From assembly GCA_020086605.1 (NCBI GenBank), contig JACBWW010000038.1, forward strand, positions 6,638,250 to 6,702,249: a DNA stretch of 64,000 nucleotides. The letters run 5' to 3'. This DNA is from Lanius collurio. Lineage: Eukaryota > Chordata > Aves > Passeriformes > Laniidae. Position numbers and translations under genes: made by a program. This document shows, one piece after another, positions 14,014 to 26,989 of this stretch; positions within the stretch are counted from its first letter, which is position 1; the number at the start of each line of letters is the position of its first letter. The notes beneath the pieces are model-generated. The model was not told where the DNA came from. It made no database searches and saw only the letters and a program-made list of their open reading frames with translations.

Positions 14014-14825
14014 ATAGAATCCCAGAATATGCTAAGTTGAAAGGGACCCACAAGAATCACTGAGTCCAAATCCTGGCCTTGCACAGAGTCACACCATGTG
14101 CCCAAGAGTGTTGTTCAAAAGCTTCTTGAACTGTGCCAGGCTTAGTGATGTGACCACTGCCCTGGGGAGCCTGTTCAGCCTGCTCAACCACCCTCTGGGT
14201 GAAGAAGCTTTTCCTGATATCCAACCTAAACCTCCCTCTGACACAACTTCATGCAATTCCGTTGTTCCTGTCACTGGTCACCACAGAGAAGAGATTAGTG
14301 CCTGCCTCTCCACTGCTCCTCCACTTCCCCTCATGAGGAAGCTGTAGACCACAATGAGGTCTCTCCTCAGTCTTCTCAGGCTGAATAGACCAAGTGACCC
14401 CAGCCATTCCTCATACGGCTTTCCCTCCAGAACCCTCCTTTGGACCCTCTCTAATGGTTTAATGTCTTTTTCATATTGTGGCACCCAGAACTGCCCCCAG
14501 CACTCGAGGTGAGGCTGCCCCAGTGCAGAGCAGAGCGGGACAATCCCCTCCCTTGCCCGGCTGGCGATGCTGTGCCTGATGCTCCCAGGACACAGCTGGC
14601 CCTCCTGGCTGCCAGGGCACTGCTGGCTCACATTCAACTTTCCACCAGCCAGGACCCCCAGGTCCCTTTGCACAGTGCTGCTCTCCAGCCTCTCATTCCC
14701 CCATCTGTCCATACATCCAGGGCTGCCCCATCCCAGGTGCAGAATCTGGCACCTTCCTATGGTAGGTGATTGCCCAGCCCTCTGATTTGTTGGGGTCTCT
14801 CTGCAGGGCCTCCTTTACCTTCACT
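14014..14825 (-). mobile_element. CR1 LINE fragment, antisense to MGAT4D
   Basis: Truncated copy of the chicken-repeat-1 non-LTR retrotransposon. The plus-strand left edge (atagaatcccagaat) is the complement of the CR1 3' end. Farther in are the typical blocks for the C-terminal end of the CR1 reverse-transcriptase ORF: on the minus strand LESSTVQRDLGVL, RHSIASRAREGIVPLCSAL and LFSLRRLRRDLI. The element is 5'-truncated as most CR1 copies are. The coding remnant is not functional. Confidence 0.85.
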
Positions 14826-15106
14826 CGCTTTTTGTAGTTTTGCTGTAGGTCCTCATCTCACTCTTTTCTGGTTTTATTCTGACATTCCTCACTGCTGATA
14901 GAACCATTTTTAAACAAGGCATTTCCAAGTCAGGCTGTTGCTGGGCCCAGAAAGTGTTTCATGCTGTACCCAAAGCTCCATGTCCCTGGCCCTCCTTGTC
15001 AGAAAGCACTGTATTTGTAAAAATGTCCTGTATCTTTCTAAGCAATCTGTTGCAAGCAGCTGGTTTAGTTCTCCATGGATCATTAGAAACTGAAAGAACA
15101 TTTTCT

Positions 15107-15131
15107 ACACACACACACACACACACACACA
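15107..15131. repeat. (CA)n microsatellite
   Basis: About twelve uninterrupted AC units in MGAT4D intron 1. Likely length-polymorphic. Confidence 0.95.
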
Positions 15132-17477
15132 AATCCATTTTAATTTAATGACTGTTGAAATATTTAGGTTGTTTAGCTTCATATTGCTTTCTAAACACAC
15201 ATTTTTTGCCAAAAAAATAGTTAATATAATTTATTTACATGTACTCTAGTAAAATCTAGCACATTTCATGTTCTATTTCAAACTATATATTTTTATAATA
15301 AATTCATTCTTTGCTAAGGATGAGTGAATATTATGTTCTTTGTGTCAACCCCTTGCTTCCTGAGCTATCAAAATCAAGTGAGATAAGCGATTACTAAGAA
15401 TCTTGTTCTTCTAACTGAACAGAGGGTTCAATTCTGAAAGACTTAAAAATGTAGTTTCCCTTTTGTGGCCTGAAAAAATAGATAAGGCAGATTACAAATG
15501 CCAGCTTCTTTGAGTGCACTCAGTGACAGTTGAGTGTTGATTTTTTATTTCCAAGAGGCACCTGTAATATTTTGGTAGGCTCACCTGTAACTAAGCAAAT
15601 ACAACTGCCATTACTTGGTGCTTGCCAAAACATCAGCCCAGTGGTGGCACTGGTGATTTTGAGTCACACTGACACTGCATAGCTGAGAGGATTGTGAAGA
15701 GAGGGACTATGATGTTGTAATTTGTCTGCAATTTCTTTACTAATTCCTTCTATAAATTGGAATTTTAAGAAAAACTCACGTCCATGACTGTATCATTAGC
15801 TTATACTTCTGAATTTGTCTTGGAATTGGAGGATAAATCTCCACTACATTTACATGTATCGATGTTCTATCTGGAATCACCTTCTTGCTATGAAAATGGT
15901 GAGATGATTATCTGTCAGTCACCTAAATCAGCTTAAGCCTTCTGTTTTCATTTTATTCATATACGTTCTGAAGGAAAAAATCATAAAGATTGGATTATGG
16001 CATTGGAAACACAGCTACAAAAGAAAAGTGTAAACAAAAAAAGTGTATTCCTACATGATAGCTGATGAAAGGGATCTTCCTTAGATATCCCAAAAATTTA
16101 GCTTGTTTGGGGTTCTAGCTCTGTAGCCTGATGCCTTGTGACAGATTTTTAAAATTTGAAATATATTTTATCTATTTTATATTGTTTAAAGACAGACTCC
16201 ATCTGTTTTGACCTTCCATTTGTTTTTGTTTTCTTTTAATTTTATTCTCCAATTTTTTTAGAGAAGCCTATTTTAATCAAGTAGAAGTATCTTGTTGCAT
16301 GCCGCTGAAATAATACCGATTTCCCCTTCCTTCAGCAATGCTAAATTTATATTCATAGCTGCATAGTATAAAATGCTCATACATACTAATGCCTTTCTTG
16401 CAAGTCAAAACATTTCTAAGAGTGTCAAAATTTTTTAGGAAACATTCATTTGATATTTTACTAAATACACTTTAAAATTTTAATGAGGTAAATAATGATG
16501 ATACAGACCACATTTACTTCTTCTTTTCTAGTCACCCTCTTCCTAGATATTTTAAACTTCAGTCTTCCAATCACACAGTTACTGATTAAATTAAGGACTT
16601 GTGTTTAATGCAAATAAAACCCCCTGGTTATCCAAAATGCAAATTAATTCCAGTTTGAAACACCTCTGCAAATCCTCACAAATTTGTGTTACCTCTGCAT
16701 TTTGCTTGTAGTGTCTTTTACAGGTTAGAATCCCTGGGAATTCACTGTTCCAGAGGGACAATAGTAGATCCTAGAAAACCAGAGCTGCCACAGATAAGAC
16801 TCAGCACAGTCCACAAATAGAATGGAAGAAGTCTCTAAATAACAACATTTAACTAAAAAAACAAACAAACAAACAAAAAAAAACCCCAAACCCAAGCAGC
16901 TAAACCACAGCAAGACCAATAAAAGAAGTAGCATTATGAAACAATTTTAAAATGAAGCAGAAGTCCCCTTCTACTTTCTTTACTCTCTGTTGCAAAGGGT
17001 TGATGTTACTGAAGTATTTCTTTACATTAACCATCTTTAGTAATAGTTCTTAACGTACTCCAGACACTTTGTAACTTAGAGATGAAGACTGAATGCTTTT
17101 AACATCTCTGGTTTATTCTTAATAGTATTTGATACACAAGACAAGCCATTACATAATTATACTTTTCAGTGTGAAAAGGGTCATCGAGAGTTGTTATTTA
17201 GGGAAAACTTAGCACCTTACCCTGCAACTCACAGTCTTTCACTGACTTTTTCCTTATAGATTTCGTATTCTTTGTTTTGTCTTCAATTTACTTTTACCCA
17301 GCTGTGCTCCCTAAACTCTACCTTCTTAGTACTCTTCCAGACTTTCTCTTCTCTTAAATAAACTTTGTTATTTTTTATGTGCTTTGGTGATGTCATCTTC
17401 TGGGCAATCTCCTATTCTTTAACTTCATTCAATCATACAAATCACCTTTTAGAAAAGAAATTATGTTCTTATTGCAG

Positions 17478-17639
17478 GAAATGATTTAGATATTTACCAA
17501 CACCAGTTGCTGGAACTTCAGCAAAGACTATCGTATGCTGAAAAGGAAAATAAAAAAAGATCACACGAACTGAACAGTGCCCTAGATGAAATTAAACATG
17601 GAATTGAAAGAAGAATGAACATGACAAAAAACCGCACAG
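17478..17639 (+). CDS. MGAT4D: MGAT4D exon 2: stem / coiled coil
   Basis: Residues 31-84 plus one base (54 codons), phase 1 to 1. Acceptor ttgcag|GAAATG, donor CACAG|GTTTGT. The peptide is rich in Gln, Leu, Glu and Lys with heptad-like spacing (YQHQLLELQQRLSYAEKE), a coiled-coil stem as in MGAT4A. It ends with two overlapping N-glycosylation sequons, NMT and NRT. Confidence 0.9.
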
Positions 17640-18725
17640 GTTTGTAGGGGTTATCTCTGCTTTTTTTTTTGCTTTTTTTTTTAAGGACACCAACATGTAA
17701 AGTCTAGTGACCTGGCTTCTTCCCATTGTTTAACTGAACTTACTAGTTACCTTGCCTTACAGACTGTTGTACATCTCTATCTATCTGCACACTGTAGTTA
17801 CTTGCCATAGATTGACAGTTTGATTTTGTCACCTAAAATAAATGATGTGGTTGTGCTGGATCTGCCTTCCTCCCTGTTGAGACTGGCAGACCTACTTCCC
17901 TGGGGAGAGAAGGAAAACTAGTAGCAGTATCTCTGTGCTGGAGGCATTTCACAGTATACCCCAGCTACAGAAAGAGTCTGGGTGTGACTGAAAACCACCA
18001 TTTAACAATACTTATTTTCATTCAGTACAGCAGGCTGATAAACAGATTAAAATAGGGAATTAACAGGGGAAGAAAGAACAAGGTGCATTTGTTCTTTGGA
18101 TAGTCAGAGTTGTTTCTTTCCTTTTCTTTCCTGTCAGATTTTGTCTGTTTATCCAATATTAATTCATTGAGACTGTTCAGACGTGTATAAACTAAGGGCT
18201 GAGCATTGGCAGGGTGGTGGCCTTAGGAGGTTTAGAATACAGTCATGTTGTCAGCCCCCTGCAGCCCCACATACTGTGGGCAAAAAGTTACTGCCTAACG
18301 CACAAAATAGCATTAAAGGAGAGTGCAAGTTTCCTTTCCCTCTCCTTTTGATTCTTATTGGAGCCATCTAAATTTCAAAAAGTATTAAACCTGTTAGTTC
18401 ACAGGATTTAAGGGAGAAATTTTTTAAAATCCCTGAATAATTTTCCTTTTATTTTTACTTACCCTTCTGCTTCCCATTCCAGCCATGTTTTATTATGCAA
18501 CCAACATTAAAAAGTTTATTGTATTCAATAGAACTAAACTCCCTTACCAAATACTTAATAGATACTACTTCCAAATAAAGAAGGTAAGTCCTTGAAAAGT
18601 TGCGAAGGTGGTTAACAAAAAAGGTTTCTATGCACCAAAATTCCAGTATATTTAATGGCTTAATGATATGGAAGGACCTGTGGGTCTCTGTCTCTCATGC
18701 ACAAATATCTGGGCATATGTATATA

Positions 18726-18756
<31 letters not shown>

Positions 18757-19599
18757 GCTTGTTTGGGGGTTTTTCAAACTGTTTTCTGTAAGGTAGGGAA
18801 TCTCTTTTTAGTCCTAATTTTCAGTGGGGGTATCTTTTGGAAGTTTAAAAACTTAAAATTATGCCTGTTCAGTAATCCTCTGCCTTCCTTGATCTAAGCT
18901 GAGTGAATAAAGCTGATTATGGTTTTTGTGATACTTGTATGTAACTTTGAAGGGTGGTAAATTTTGGGAGTTACCTTAGATGCATTTCTTGGGAAAAGTA
19001 ACTTTCCATCCCAATCAGTACACCTTCTTTTGCTTTCATCTTTATTTGAAGTAGTAAAGAAAACAAAATCCCTACTTTTCTCTTAACTGCTATAGCCTTT
19101 TGTTTCTTGGATAGTTTTTAAAGGCCCATATGTGATCATTCTTTTTACCGTAGGACTTTTTATAAACTGAGAACTTTTTCTCAAGCTGTGAAAACCACCA
19201 CGTGTGACTTTTTGGGGAAAGCATTTAAGTTTATTAAGTAGTTAAGAGGGTTATTAATCAGAATCTGTCCTTCTTTTAATTTAAAAATTGTTTGCCAGCT
19301 GTGTAAAAAAACACCAAACTGAACAGTTTTTTACTGCTACCTTTGAAATAACTACTTATTGTGTTTTAAGATGACTCAATCCTGCAATTATGTAGACACA
19401 GGGAAGTACAGACAGTGCTCCCAGGATATTCAAACTTATAATGTAATATATATAACTTATAATCCCTTCCAAGGAATAGTTCTGATTTAATTGTGTGTGA
19501 TAATCTGCCGGTGTTCAGTTGAGCAAAACAGGTGAAGCAATAGGCTTCTCTGCTGGCTTTTTACTTCAGGTGTACCTCTGCGTTTGTTGTTTCTTTAAG
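17640..19599 (+). other. MGAT4D: MGAT4D intron 2, with TA microsatellite
   Basis: No gene seen apart from a (TA)n / TATG tract at about 18,715-18,756. The acceptor used is ttctttaag at 19,599. A nearer cag at 19,569 would lead straight to an in-frame TAA and is not compatible with the reading frame. Confidence 0.8.
18715..18756. repeat. (TA)n microsatellite
   Basis: Alternating TA with a GTG interruption, in MGAT4D intron 2. Confidence 0.9.
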
Positions 19600-19740
19600 G
19601 TGATATAAAGTGGAAAGAGTTAAACTTCCCCAGAAAACTCCCCATGCATCTTACAAATGTGTACTACTATCTCCCTCACCTTCGAGAATATGAAGATGCA
19701 ATTTTCCCAAATGTTATTTTTGGGCAACAGAGAACTGGAG
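19600..19740 (+). CDS. MGAT4D: MGAT4D exon 3: start of catalytic region
   Basis: 47 codons, phase 1 to 1, residues 85-131. It contains VYYYLPHLREYED, matching the YYHLPHL block of GnT-IV proteins, and ends with FGQQRTG before the conserved [11 protein letters not shown] of the next exon. Donor ACTGGAG|GTAGGA. Confidence 0.92.
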
Positions 19741-21497
19741 GTAGGAAATAAAAGTTTGGCTTCTATTTTCTATATATTTTTATTTTATATTGATTTCTAG
19801 CAATGAGGCGTACTCTAAAGTTTGGAATGGATTTTCTCCCTTAACTTCCCAGTGTTGCCAAGCTGAATGAATTTTAATGGCAATAGCAAAAGAACTTTTT
19901 AAATGTCCACCCTATTTCAAGTCTTTATCTCAAAGTATTCTGAAAACCTTTTGAAATATCAACAAAAAATAATCTTAATAGTCTTGATAAGCAAGACTAT
20001 TTTTTGTTTTAATCATATACTTATATGGCTAAGATGCAGTAGCTGACATTTTTTTCTGCACAAAATTATTATGGATGAAAAAGCCAAGGCGAATTTACAA
20101 TGCATTCAGTTTGCCAATGTGAAAAGCAAAAGGAAAGGTGATGTGATCATTTAAAGGATACTACAATATCTTCAATGTAGCTTTTTCATCCACATGAGAG
20201 ATCAGCTGACACCTGTAGAAATCATAATTAATTCCAGTGAACTATAATACAAATTTTAAATGCATTGTTCTAACTGTCATGTGACAGGTAAAAGGAACAT
20301 GCACTAATAGTAAGCAAAGACGAAACTAGTCAACCATTTTGCTGAGTTTTGTATTTTGTTGAAGTTTTTACTTTTCTCTAGAGGGATTTTATATGAAGAA
20401 ACATTGGCAGTGATTTTTGAGTTAACTGAAAAAAAAGCCCCAAACCTTGGACCATGGTCATGACAAGGGATAACTTTCTACAGACTTCTCATTAATAGAT
20501 GTAGTTGTAGCAAATTGATCTAGTGTTGTGGTTCTCACTGTAGTGCCCATAGATCAGTGTCACTAATGAAAGAATACTCTATGTTTAATCTTCTTTTATT
20601 TATACAGGAAAATCACAATAGCAAGACTGCAGTTTAATAAGTACAGGCTGGCCTTCAGTGCATAAAATGAAACAAATCCCAGTGGTTTAGCAGGATATGT
20701 GCTGGGAAGGAACATTGGCACTTCACTGTTTTTGAGCTGACACCAGCATGGAAGTTAAAAGTCAGAAGCAAGTCACTAACTGCACCTACTGTTTAATTTC
20801 AAACTGTATTTTCCTCATCAGCCTTCTGAGATTTTGGAGAATGGAAGTCATCTGCAAGAACTAAGATTCCACAGGTTTACTGAACTATATTTGGGCACTG
20901 ATTTAAGTAATGCCCATACTAATGAAAAAAGAGGCATCCTGCTTATAGTCTAACAATGTAATGTGGAGTCTTTGCCAGAGACAATTTCAGTTCCTTCATT
21001 TTTAATAACAGTAACATCTTGGTTCTCTTCTTCTTATTGATGCTATGAAAATCATTGATGCATATCCATTAAACTGCTCAGAAGGATTTTTGAATTGGAT
21101 TCCTTTCTGAGATACATAGCATTCACTTCCTGTGAGAACCTGCTCACTACAGGAGTGTTGGTTTAAACCTTCATGCACAGATCTCCAAAGCAAGAGCAAG
21201 CACTTATTTTTCAATACTCCCTTTTGAATCTCAGTAGCAAACACCTACGTGTTTGCCAGAGGTTAGTGGCATCTCTAAGTTCTCAAATGTAGACCTGGTG
21301 TTTATAACACAGACATAGATGTCTCTTAACTAAACATAGCTGAAGGTATCTCTCCTTCCAGATAGTAGAGCAAATGCTGTCACAGTGCTAAGGAAATATT
21401 AACTGCTGCCAAGTTTCGTGGTCACATCAAATCAAAATTAAAATGTAATTTCGATTTCCCTTAAAATTACCTGGCTTGCGGCATTCTTTCTTTGCAG
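19741..21497 (+). other. MGAT4D: MGAT4D intron 3
   Basis: 1.76 kb of AT-rich intron. No exon, repeat or RNA gene recognised. Confidence 0.75.
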
Positions 21498-21631
21498 TCT
21501 CCCTGGTGATGGGTATTCCTACGGTGAAAAGGGAAAAACAAAATTACCTGATTGATACATTGCATTCCCTACTGTACACACTTTCTGAAGAGCAAAAGAA
21601 GGACTGCATAATAATCATCTTTATAGCAGAG
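21498..21631 (+). CDS. MGAT4D: MGAT4D exon 4: [10 protein letters not shown] block
   Basis: Completes residue 132 and runs to 176, phase 1 to 0. It carries [13 protein letters not shown] and [17 protein letters not shown], followed by IIIIFIAE, the first strand/helix of the GT54 Rossmann-like fold. Acceptor tttgcag|TC, donor GCAGAG|GTAAGT. Confidence 0.95.
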
Positions 21632-23759
21632 GTAAGTTTGCGTGGAAAGGTGCACAATGCTGATAGACAAAATGGAGATTTATGTCTAAGCATAATAGTG
21701 CAGGAGAGGCTGCAAAATACTGTTAACTTGGCCTTTGGGAGGGATTTCTTCGGAGCTAGAGGAGATGGTGAGCAGTTAATGCCTCAGTGTTTGTATGTGG
21801 AAAAAAACCCTGTAATGCAGATGATCAAGGGTAAAAAGTCATATCACATTTACCAACACAGTCACTGGGTCAGATTTTCCAACAAAACCATATGAACTCA
21901 TTATTTATCTCTGAATGTAAGGTTTTCTGCTTCCAGAATGAAATGTAAGTCCTCCACAGAAAAGTGCTGTAGAACCTGAAGAACATAAACTTAGTGTAAC
22001 AAATGTTCAAATTATTTATCTGCTGGTTTGATAACATATATCTTGAAAAGCATCTTGACATACTGGAGCCTTCTGCATGTGTTTTGGCATTTCCCATGCA
22101 AAAGAAAACTGTTCAGAGCCTTGAACATGTTTGGGAAAGTAAACAGTGCTCAAGGTAAAATATTAGGGATAAATACATTTTTTTCTCACTCAAAAATATC
22201 TTGATTATATCAGGAAAAAAGCTACAGAAGGGAATTAGCTAATAATAGCTTCTAGAGGATAAAATGACTGTGCAATTATTCAGACTTCATATTCATTCTT
22301 CATATTTCTTTTTCCTTTCATAGACAACATTAAATTTATAGATGTATTCATTAACAGTTACAGTTTGCTTTTTTTATGGTTTAGTCATCACTTTTGCAGG
22401 TGTAAAAGTGTCAAACAGAGTATAGTTCACTTGACTAAGTTTGGCCATGAGTTCCACTTTTTTGTTTGGATCACAATGATGACTACAGAGGACCAGTTTT
22501 ATTGTCTGTAGTTCCTCTTCAGCATAGCTTTTAGGAGCTGAAGTTACTTTGCAGTTGGTATTTCCCAATGAAAATTTCCCACTGCCAAAGAGCCCTGGCA
22601 GTGATGAGCTTTGCCAGGCTGCCATTCAGGTAAAATTATTATTACAGGGCTTCAGAGAATCCTGTGAGTTTTTAAGGGTTAACTTGTGAATAGTTTCCCT
22701 CTGTGGAGAATCCTAATGTGACACTTTGAACAAAGAGAAGCTGTGGTTGTAGTAATAGTCCATATCAGCCAATTAAGGATTAAACTGCCATTGTAAGAAT
22801 TACTCTCCTTTTTTTCCCAACCCAAAAATCATGTTCTCACAGCTTCCAGTTTTTCAGCCATGCAGTAAATTGGAGCAGATAACCATGCTGCTATGAGAGG
22901 TGATAAGAACATTTTTTTATGAGAGGAGGACAGGTGTGTTCACTGGTCATGAATCCATACTTTGCATTTTCCCACAAAGTTTTAAAAGAACAAAGTAAAT
23001 GTTTACACCATGGGTTAAGCTTGAGTAACTTGAGTTTTAAGTTCTGGATATTTTTTTTTCTTAGCACAGTTCTTCACTTTTTTTTTTTAACTTACTGCAA
23101 ATTAAATATATAATTGGTAACTATTATTTATTTAAAGAAAAAGTCTGAACTCCTAAGACAGTTATTGTGTTGCTTTAGAAATCATATCCATAAAACTTTG
23201 CACTCTTAATGTAGTTAACAGATAGATTTTGCACACTAAAACTGGTAGTTTTTTTTGAAACAGCAGTAATGAATGTCCTCAAAATTTCCACACAAAGAGT
23301 CATAAGTTTGTTATATTAGGAAAAAACAAAATAAAAATTTTAAGTATCGCTGACTTTAGAATATTTTGCTGAGGTGATTTTTCTCATCATGCCTAGGCCT
23401 CTTTTGTGATTTTGGATGATTAACCTGAAATAGCTCTTTTTACTGTGCTTTACTGGCATAGCTGAACAGAATTTTAGCCAGAAAATAGCCTGGCCTTCTG
23501 CAAAAGCAGTGAAAAACAAAGTACAGAATTGGCAGCTGGAGATAGTTGGAAGCAAAAGTGAACTACATTGACAGTTTGGTTGGTTTGAAAAGTCCATGCT
23601 GTTCTTTAGTTGAAAAGCTGCTGTAACATACCACATTTGTTTGGAAGGAAAAGAATTAGAGAATAAAAATTAAGTTTTTGCATATAACTATTCCCTACAA
23701 AGTGTTGTTTAATACAAGAATGGGTGACTTTTAATGAAACCCTCCCTTCTTTTCTTTAG
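21632..23759 (+). other. MGAT4D: MGAT4D intron 4
   Basis: 2.1 kb, AT-rich. A minus-strand open frame at 22,374-22,625 shows no recognisable domain. Nothing else seen. Confidence 0.75.
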
Positions 23760-23806
23760 GTGGATGCAGAGTATGTTAAGAGGGTTTCAGAAAGTGTTAA
23801 AACCAG
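23760..23806 (+). CDS. MGAT4D: MGAT4D exon 5 (47 bp)
   Basis: Short exon encoding VDAEYVKRVSESVKT and two bases of an Arg codon, phase 0 to 2. It matches the D.DYV..VV segment of the family. Donor ACCAG|GTAAGT. Confidence 0.9.
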
Positions 23807-25199
23807 GTAAGTCCCACATAGTGTAACACTCAACCACTGGTGTGAACACATTTTGAGCTTTTATGGAAAGAATCAGAACATTTCAACACTGAAATGGAAC
23901 TGCACAGTAATGAGGCAAAGGTGCGCTCTCAGTATGTGTGCCATAACACACTTTGAAATTCAGAACAGAAGGATGTATATCAATTTCTTTTTCATTTTTT
24001 ATTTGATAAAAAATGTGCTTTAACTAACCAGTCAAGGTCTCAGCTCAAATCTCTGATAAATATTAAGTTGTGCCTAAGTCTTTTCCCCGCAAAATTAATG
24101 ATGAAATTCCTGCACCTGCGACTACATGTATTAGGTCCCCACTGACTACACAACCCTGCAGTTCTGCTTGCTCTTATTTTTCTTGAACAAGATCCCTGGG
24201 GGAGTTGACCTTTCCCTCCTCATTTGAGGGTTTCTGTACATCTTCCTTCACTCAAGGGTTTCTCAGACTGTGTTTTGTGCATGGGTTTCCCCCAGAAGAC
24301 TCCTCACACTGAGGCTGTTAGCTAAGTAATATTCATCATTTCCTGCCCTCCAGAGGGTTTAGCTCAGCTGGGATTATTGTGGCAAGGACAAGGGGAAGAG
24401 GCAGTCCTTCTTGGCACTGCCAAGGTACAATCCCCACAGCAATTTAGGCACTCAGGTAATTTTTATTATTTATTTTTGGCTTTTGAAAAAGTTCCTGCAG
24501 AGTATTTGCTTTGTCAGCGTTACGCAGTAAGATTGATATTTTTTTTTCCATAATGCTAGTACTCTGATGTGTTTAACTTTTAGTGTTATCTATTTTTACT
24601 AATCATAGGAAATGGGAAACTCAGTTTAGAAAGCTCTACTCTACCTGTTTTATGTTGGGGTTTTAAAATTTTTGTTTGTCTGTTTGCTGGGGGTTTTGTT
24701 TGTCTGTTTGATGGTTTTTTGTTTGTATTTTTTTTTTGGTTGGTTGTTTTGTGAGCTTTTTGGAGGAAGGAGGAGATTTGACTTCAAGGTTTAGCTCCCA
24801 AAGTAGGTTACAGATTTTTTCAATGTCTCTTTAAATGGAAAATTTAATCCTTGGAGCAGACACTAGATGCAGACTCCCCATTTTAAACTCCTGCTCTGGG
24901 ACAGTATAATTTTGCTTAGAAAGTAAAATTAGATTAGAAGCAAGGGTAAGGAAACTGGGAGCTTTCATGCAAAGGGGAACAGTTAGTTATGTGTTGTTCT
25001 AGATAGTAGATTTGGTTGTGAATTACTGCTGCATTTTGGCAATTATCTCAGGACTGTTAGTAAGAATCTACAGATGCAGGAGGGGCAGGATTTCTGAGAC
25101 ACACTTCTCAGTGTTTTCTGAGACTCAGATGAGCTCCTGACCTTTCTGTTCTAATGGTTGTTAAAGACTTCTTCTTCGTTCCAAATTTGCTGTCAGTTT

Positions 25200-25544
25200 T
25201 GTTGCCTTCTGCTGAGAAGGCAAGGCGACCTGGTTTCAAGACAACAGCACGGCAGCCCAGCCTCCCCCCGGCCACTCGGGCCACGACACACAGACACCAA
25301 CGTGGTGGATGGTCAAATGGCGTTTATTATCTTATCTCATGGGGTTAAATAGTCAAGGGGGCCTCACTACGTCACAGGGGGACGGTAGGACTAGCTAGGG
25401 TTAGTAAGGAGTGGAAAACTACTGGAGTTAGGAGGGGTTGCATGCTTAGGGTGATTGCTTATCTCAGCGGATGAGGGGGGAAGGATCCATGCTGCTTTCC
25501 GTCACATCCTGAAATCTTCCGTTCGCCTGTCCCTATCTACCACA
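25200..25544 (-). repeat. ERV-A single LTR (345 bp)
   Basis: On the minus strand it begins TGTGGTAGATAGGG and ends CAGAAGGCAACA, with the imperfect terminal inverted repeat TGT(G/T)G and canonical TG...CA ends. It follows a polypurine tract (25,545-25,564). Within it are a TATTTAA box and an AATAAA polyadenylation signal (25,322-25,328 region). The outer end abuts CAGTTT. I searched beside the PBS for the matching second LTR and found no similarity. Confidence 0.85.
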
Positions 25545-25564
25545 TCTCCCCCCCCCCCTTTTTA
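25545..25564 (-). other. ERV-A polypurine tract
   Basis: On the minus strand an A5 run, then about eleven Gs and AGA, directly before the LTR's TG. This is the plus-strand priming site of a retrovirus and fixes the inner LTR boundary. Confidence 0.8.
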
Positions 25565-25713
25565 TAAATGAACGAGGTAGTCATAAGTATAGGCACTAAG
25601 GTTAGGTACGAGGTAGTAACTTAATGAGGGAAAAGGGGTTTTTTGGTATACATGAGTAAATTTCGCAAGGCGAGTTAAAAAAGGTTTGCAACTGGCAATG
25701 TTCACAGTTTGGT

Positions 25714-26989
25714 TCACAGCATTTGTTGATGGCTTATGAACAGGACGTTGGCCCGTTCCAGGCAGGTCTGGACAAAAGAGACTATCTTGTTCAGCAGGCA
25801 TGGTCCAAGGGTAAAAGCTAAAAACATCATTGTCAAAGGACCTATCAGGGTGGAAATCAGAGTGGTGAGCCATGGTGATTGATTGAACCAGGACTCAAAC
25901 CAACCCTGCTGGGCTTCCCTGTCTTTCTGTCTCTGAGCTAGTCTATCTCGGAGTTCTGCCATGGAGTCTGACAACTCCTGTGTGTTCTGCATAAAAGCAG
26001 CATTCCTCTTTCAAGGCGGCACACAAGCCTCCTTGTTGCATGAACAGGAGGTCTAGTCCTTGTCTGTTCTGCAAAACCACTTCTGAGAGTGAGGAAACCG
26101 ATTTCTCCAGAAGGGAGATGGATTTCTCGACCCTCTGCAAGTCTTAATCGATGGTCATTTGTAGCTGAGACAGTCCTCGGTGTTGGGTCGCAAGAGCTGA
26201 GACACCCGTGGCCATTCCGGCTACTCCTAGGCCGAGTAGCGCTGCAATGGTTACACTTGTTATTATTTCTCTTTTGTGGAGTCGGCCAGGTTTCTCATAA
26301 AAGCGGTACATCTCTTCATCCCAGTGGTACAGGACCCTAGGAACAATTAGAACTTGGACACAAAAGTCAGTAGAATCATTGAAATTGGCAAGAAACACGC
26401 AGGGACTCACTCCAGATCGCTGACAAACCCCCATCCCAGATGCGGATGGGACCATCCACTTATTCTTTCTGTTAGGCTTGACAACTTTGGTGCAGAGGTT
26501 ACCTTTCCGCTTTGCTAAGGCTGCATTGCCAAAACATCTGCCCTGGCCTGTGACTTGACTCAGGGTGATCCCTCTGCGGGGAGTGTCCCATCTGCACTGG
26601 TGACGGGCATCGGCTGTGGAGTAACTGAAGGGGGTATTTAAAGCAATTCCTTCGTAGAAGGGGGGTTTAACATCATAGCAAAGCCAGCAGGAATTAGTTA
26701 GGTTTGGGTTGGATTCGTTCAAGGATAGAAAGGTAGCTTCTAGCATACTAAGGATAGGGTCTAAGTCAGACTCGGCTAAGTGGCTTATCTGTATAATGTC
26801 AAAGGGCAATAAATCATCATTGCAGAACACACCGTCCACTAAGGTGGAAACTATAGCTGAGTCTATCCCTTTTTCTGAAATCGCTTTGGCAATTGTTTGT
26901 ATATCTTTGGGATTTATTGGATTGTATGTTTTTTGCTGATTTCCATCTGGCCCTGTGATTCTCACCAGAAAGGCTTGTATTGAGGCCAA
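25714..26989 (-). pseudogene. ERV-A gag-capsid/env fusion remnant, broken
   Basis: The longest frame starts at 26,989 and runs 281 codons to an in-frame TAA at 26,144-26,146. Residues about 1-68 look like the capsid N-terminal domain of Gag (TYNPINPKDIQTIAKAIS, then LLPFDII). From about residue 72 onward it is gamma-type Env surface subunit: LDPILSMLEATF, CWLC (CXXC, 101-104), a basic HKR near 240, then a hydrophobic fusion-peptide-like segment (ITSVTIAALLGLGVAGMATG). After the TAA the same frame continues into [12 protein letters not shown] and CAALKEECC (CX6CC). A frameshift near 25,955 moves the rest to another frame with the membrane span (LIGPLTMMFLAFTLG), ending at 25,714. The joint comes from a deletion that removed most of gag, all of pol and the start of env. 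Confidence 0.85.

Larger units (their letters stand above)
7116..17477 (+). other. MGAT4D: MGAT4D intron 1 (10.4 kb)
   Basis: Long intron, mostly AT-rich unique sequence. It holds a minus-strand CR1 fragment (14,014-14,825) and a CA microsatellite (15,107-15,131), both listed separately. No additional exon with family similarity was found. An alternative first exon cannot be excluded. Confidence 0.8.

Noticed and set aside
14278..14769. Open frames on both strands near 14.5 kb
   Set aside because: Parts and shadows of a truncated CR1 element, not host genes.
19570..19599. Alternative MGAT4D exon 3 acceptor at ttacttcag (19,569)
   Set aside because: It leads to an in-frame TAA before the conserved sequence; the acceptor at 19,599 keeps the frame.
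22374..22625. 83-codon minus-strand frame in intron 4
   Set aside because: No recognisable motif, no supporting splice or promoter signals.
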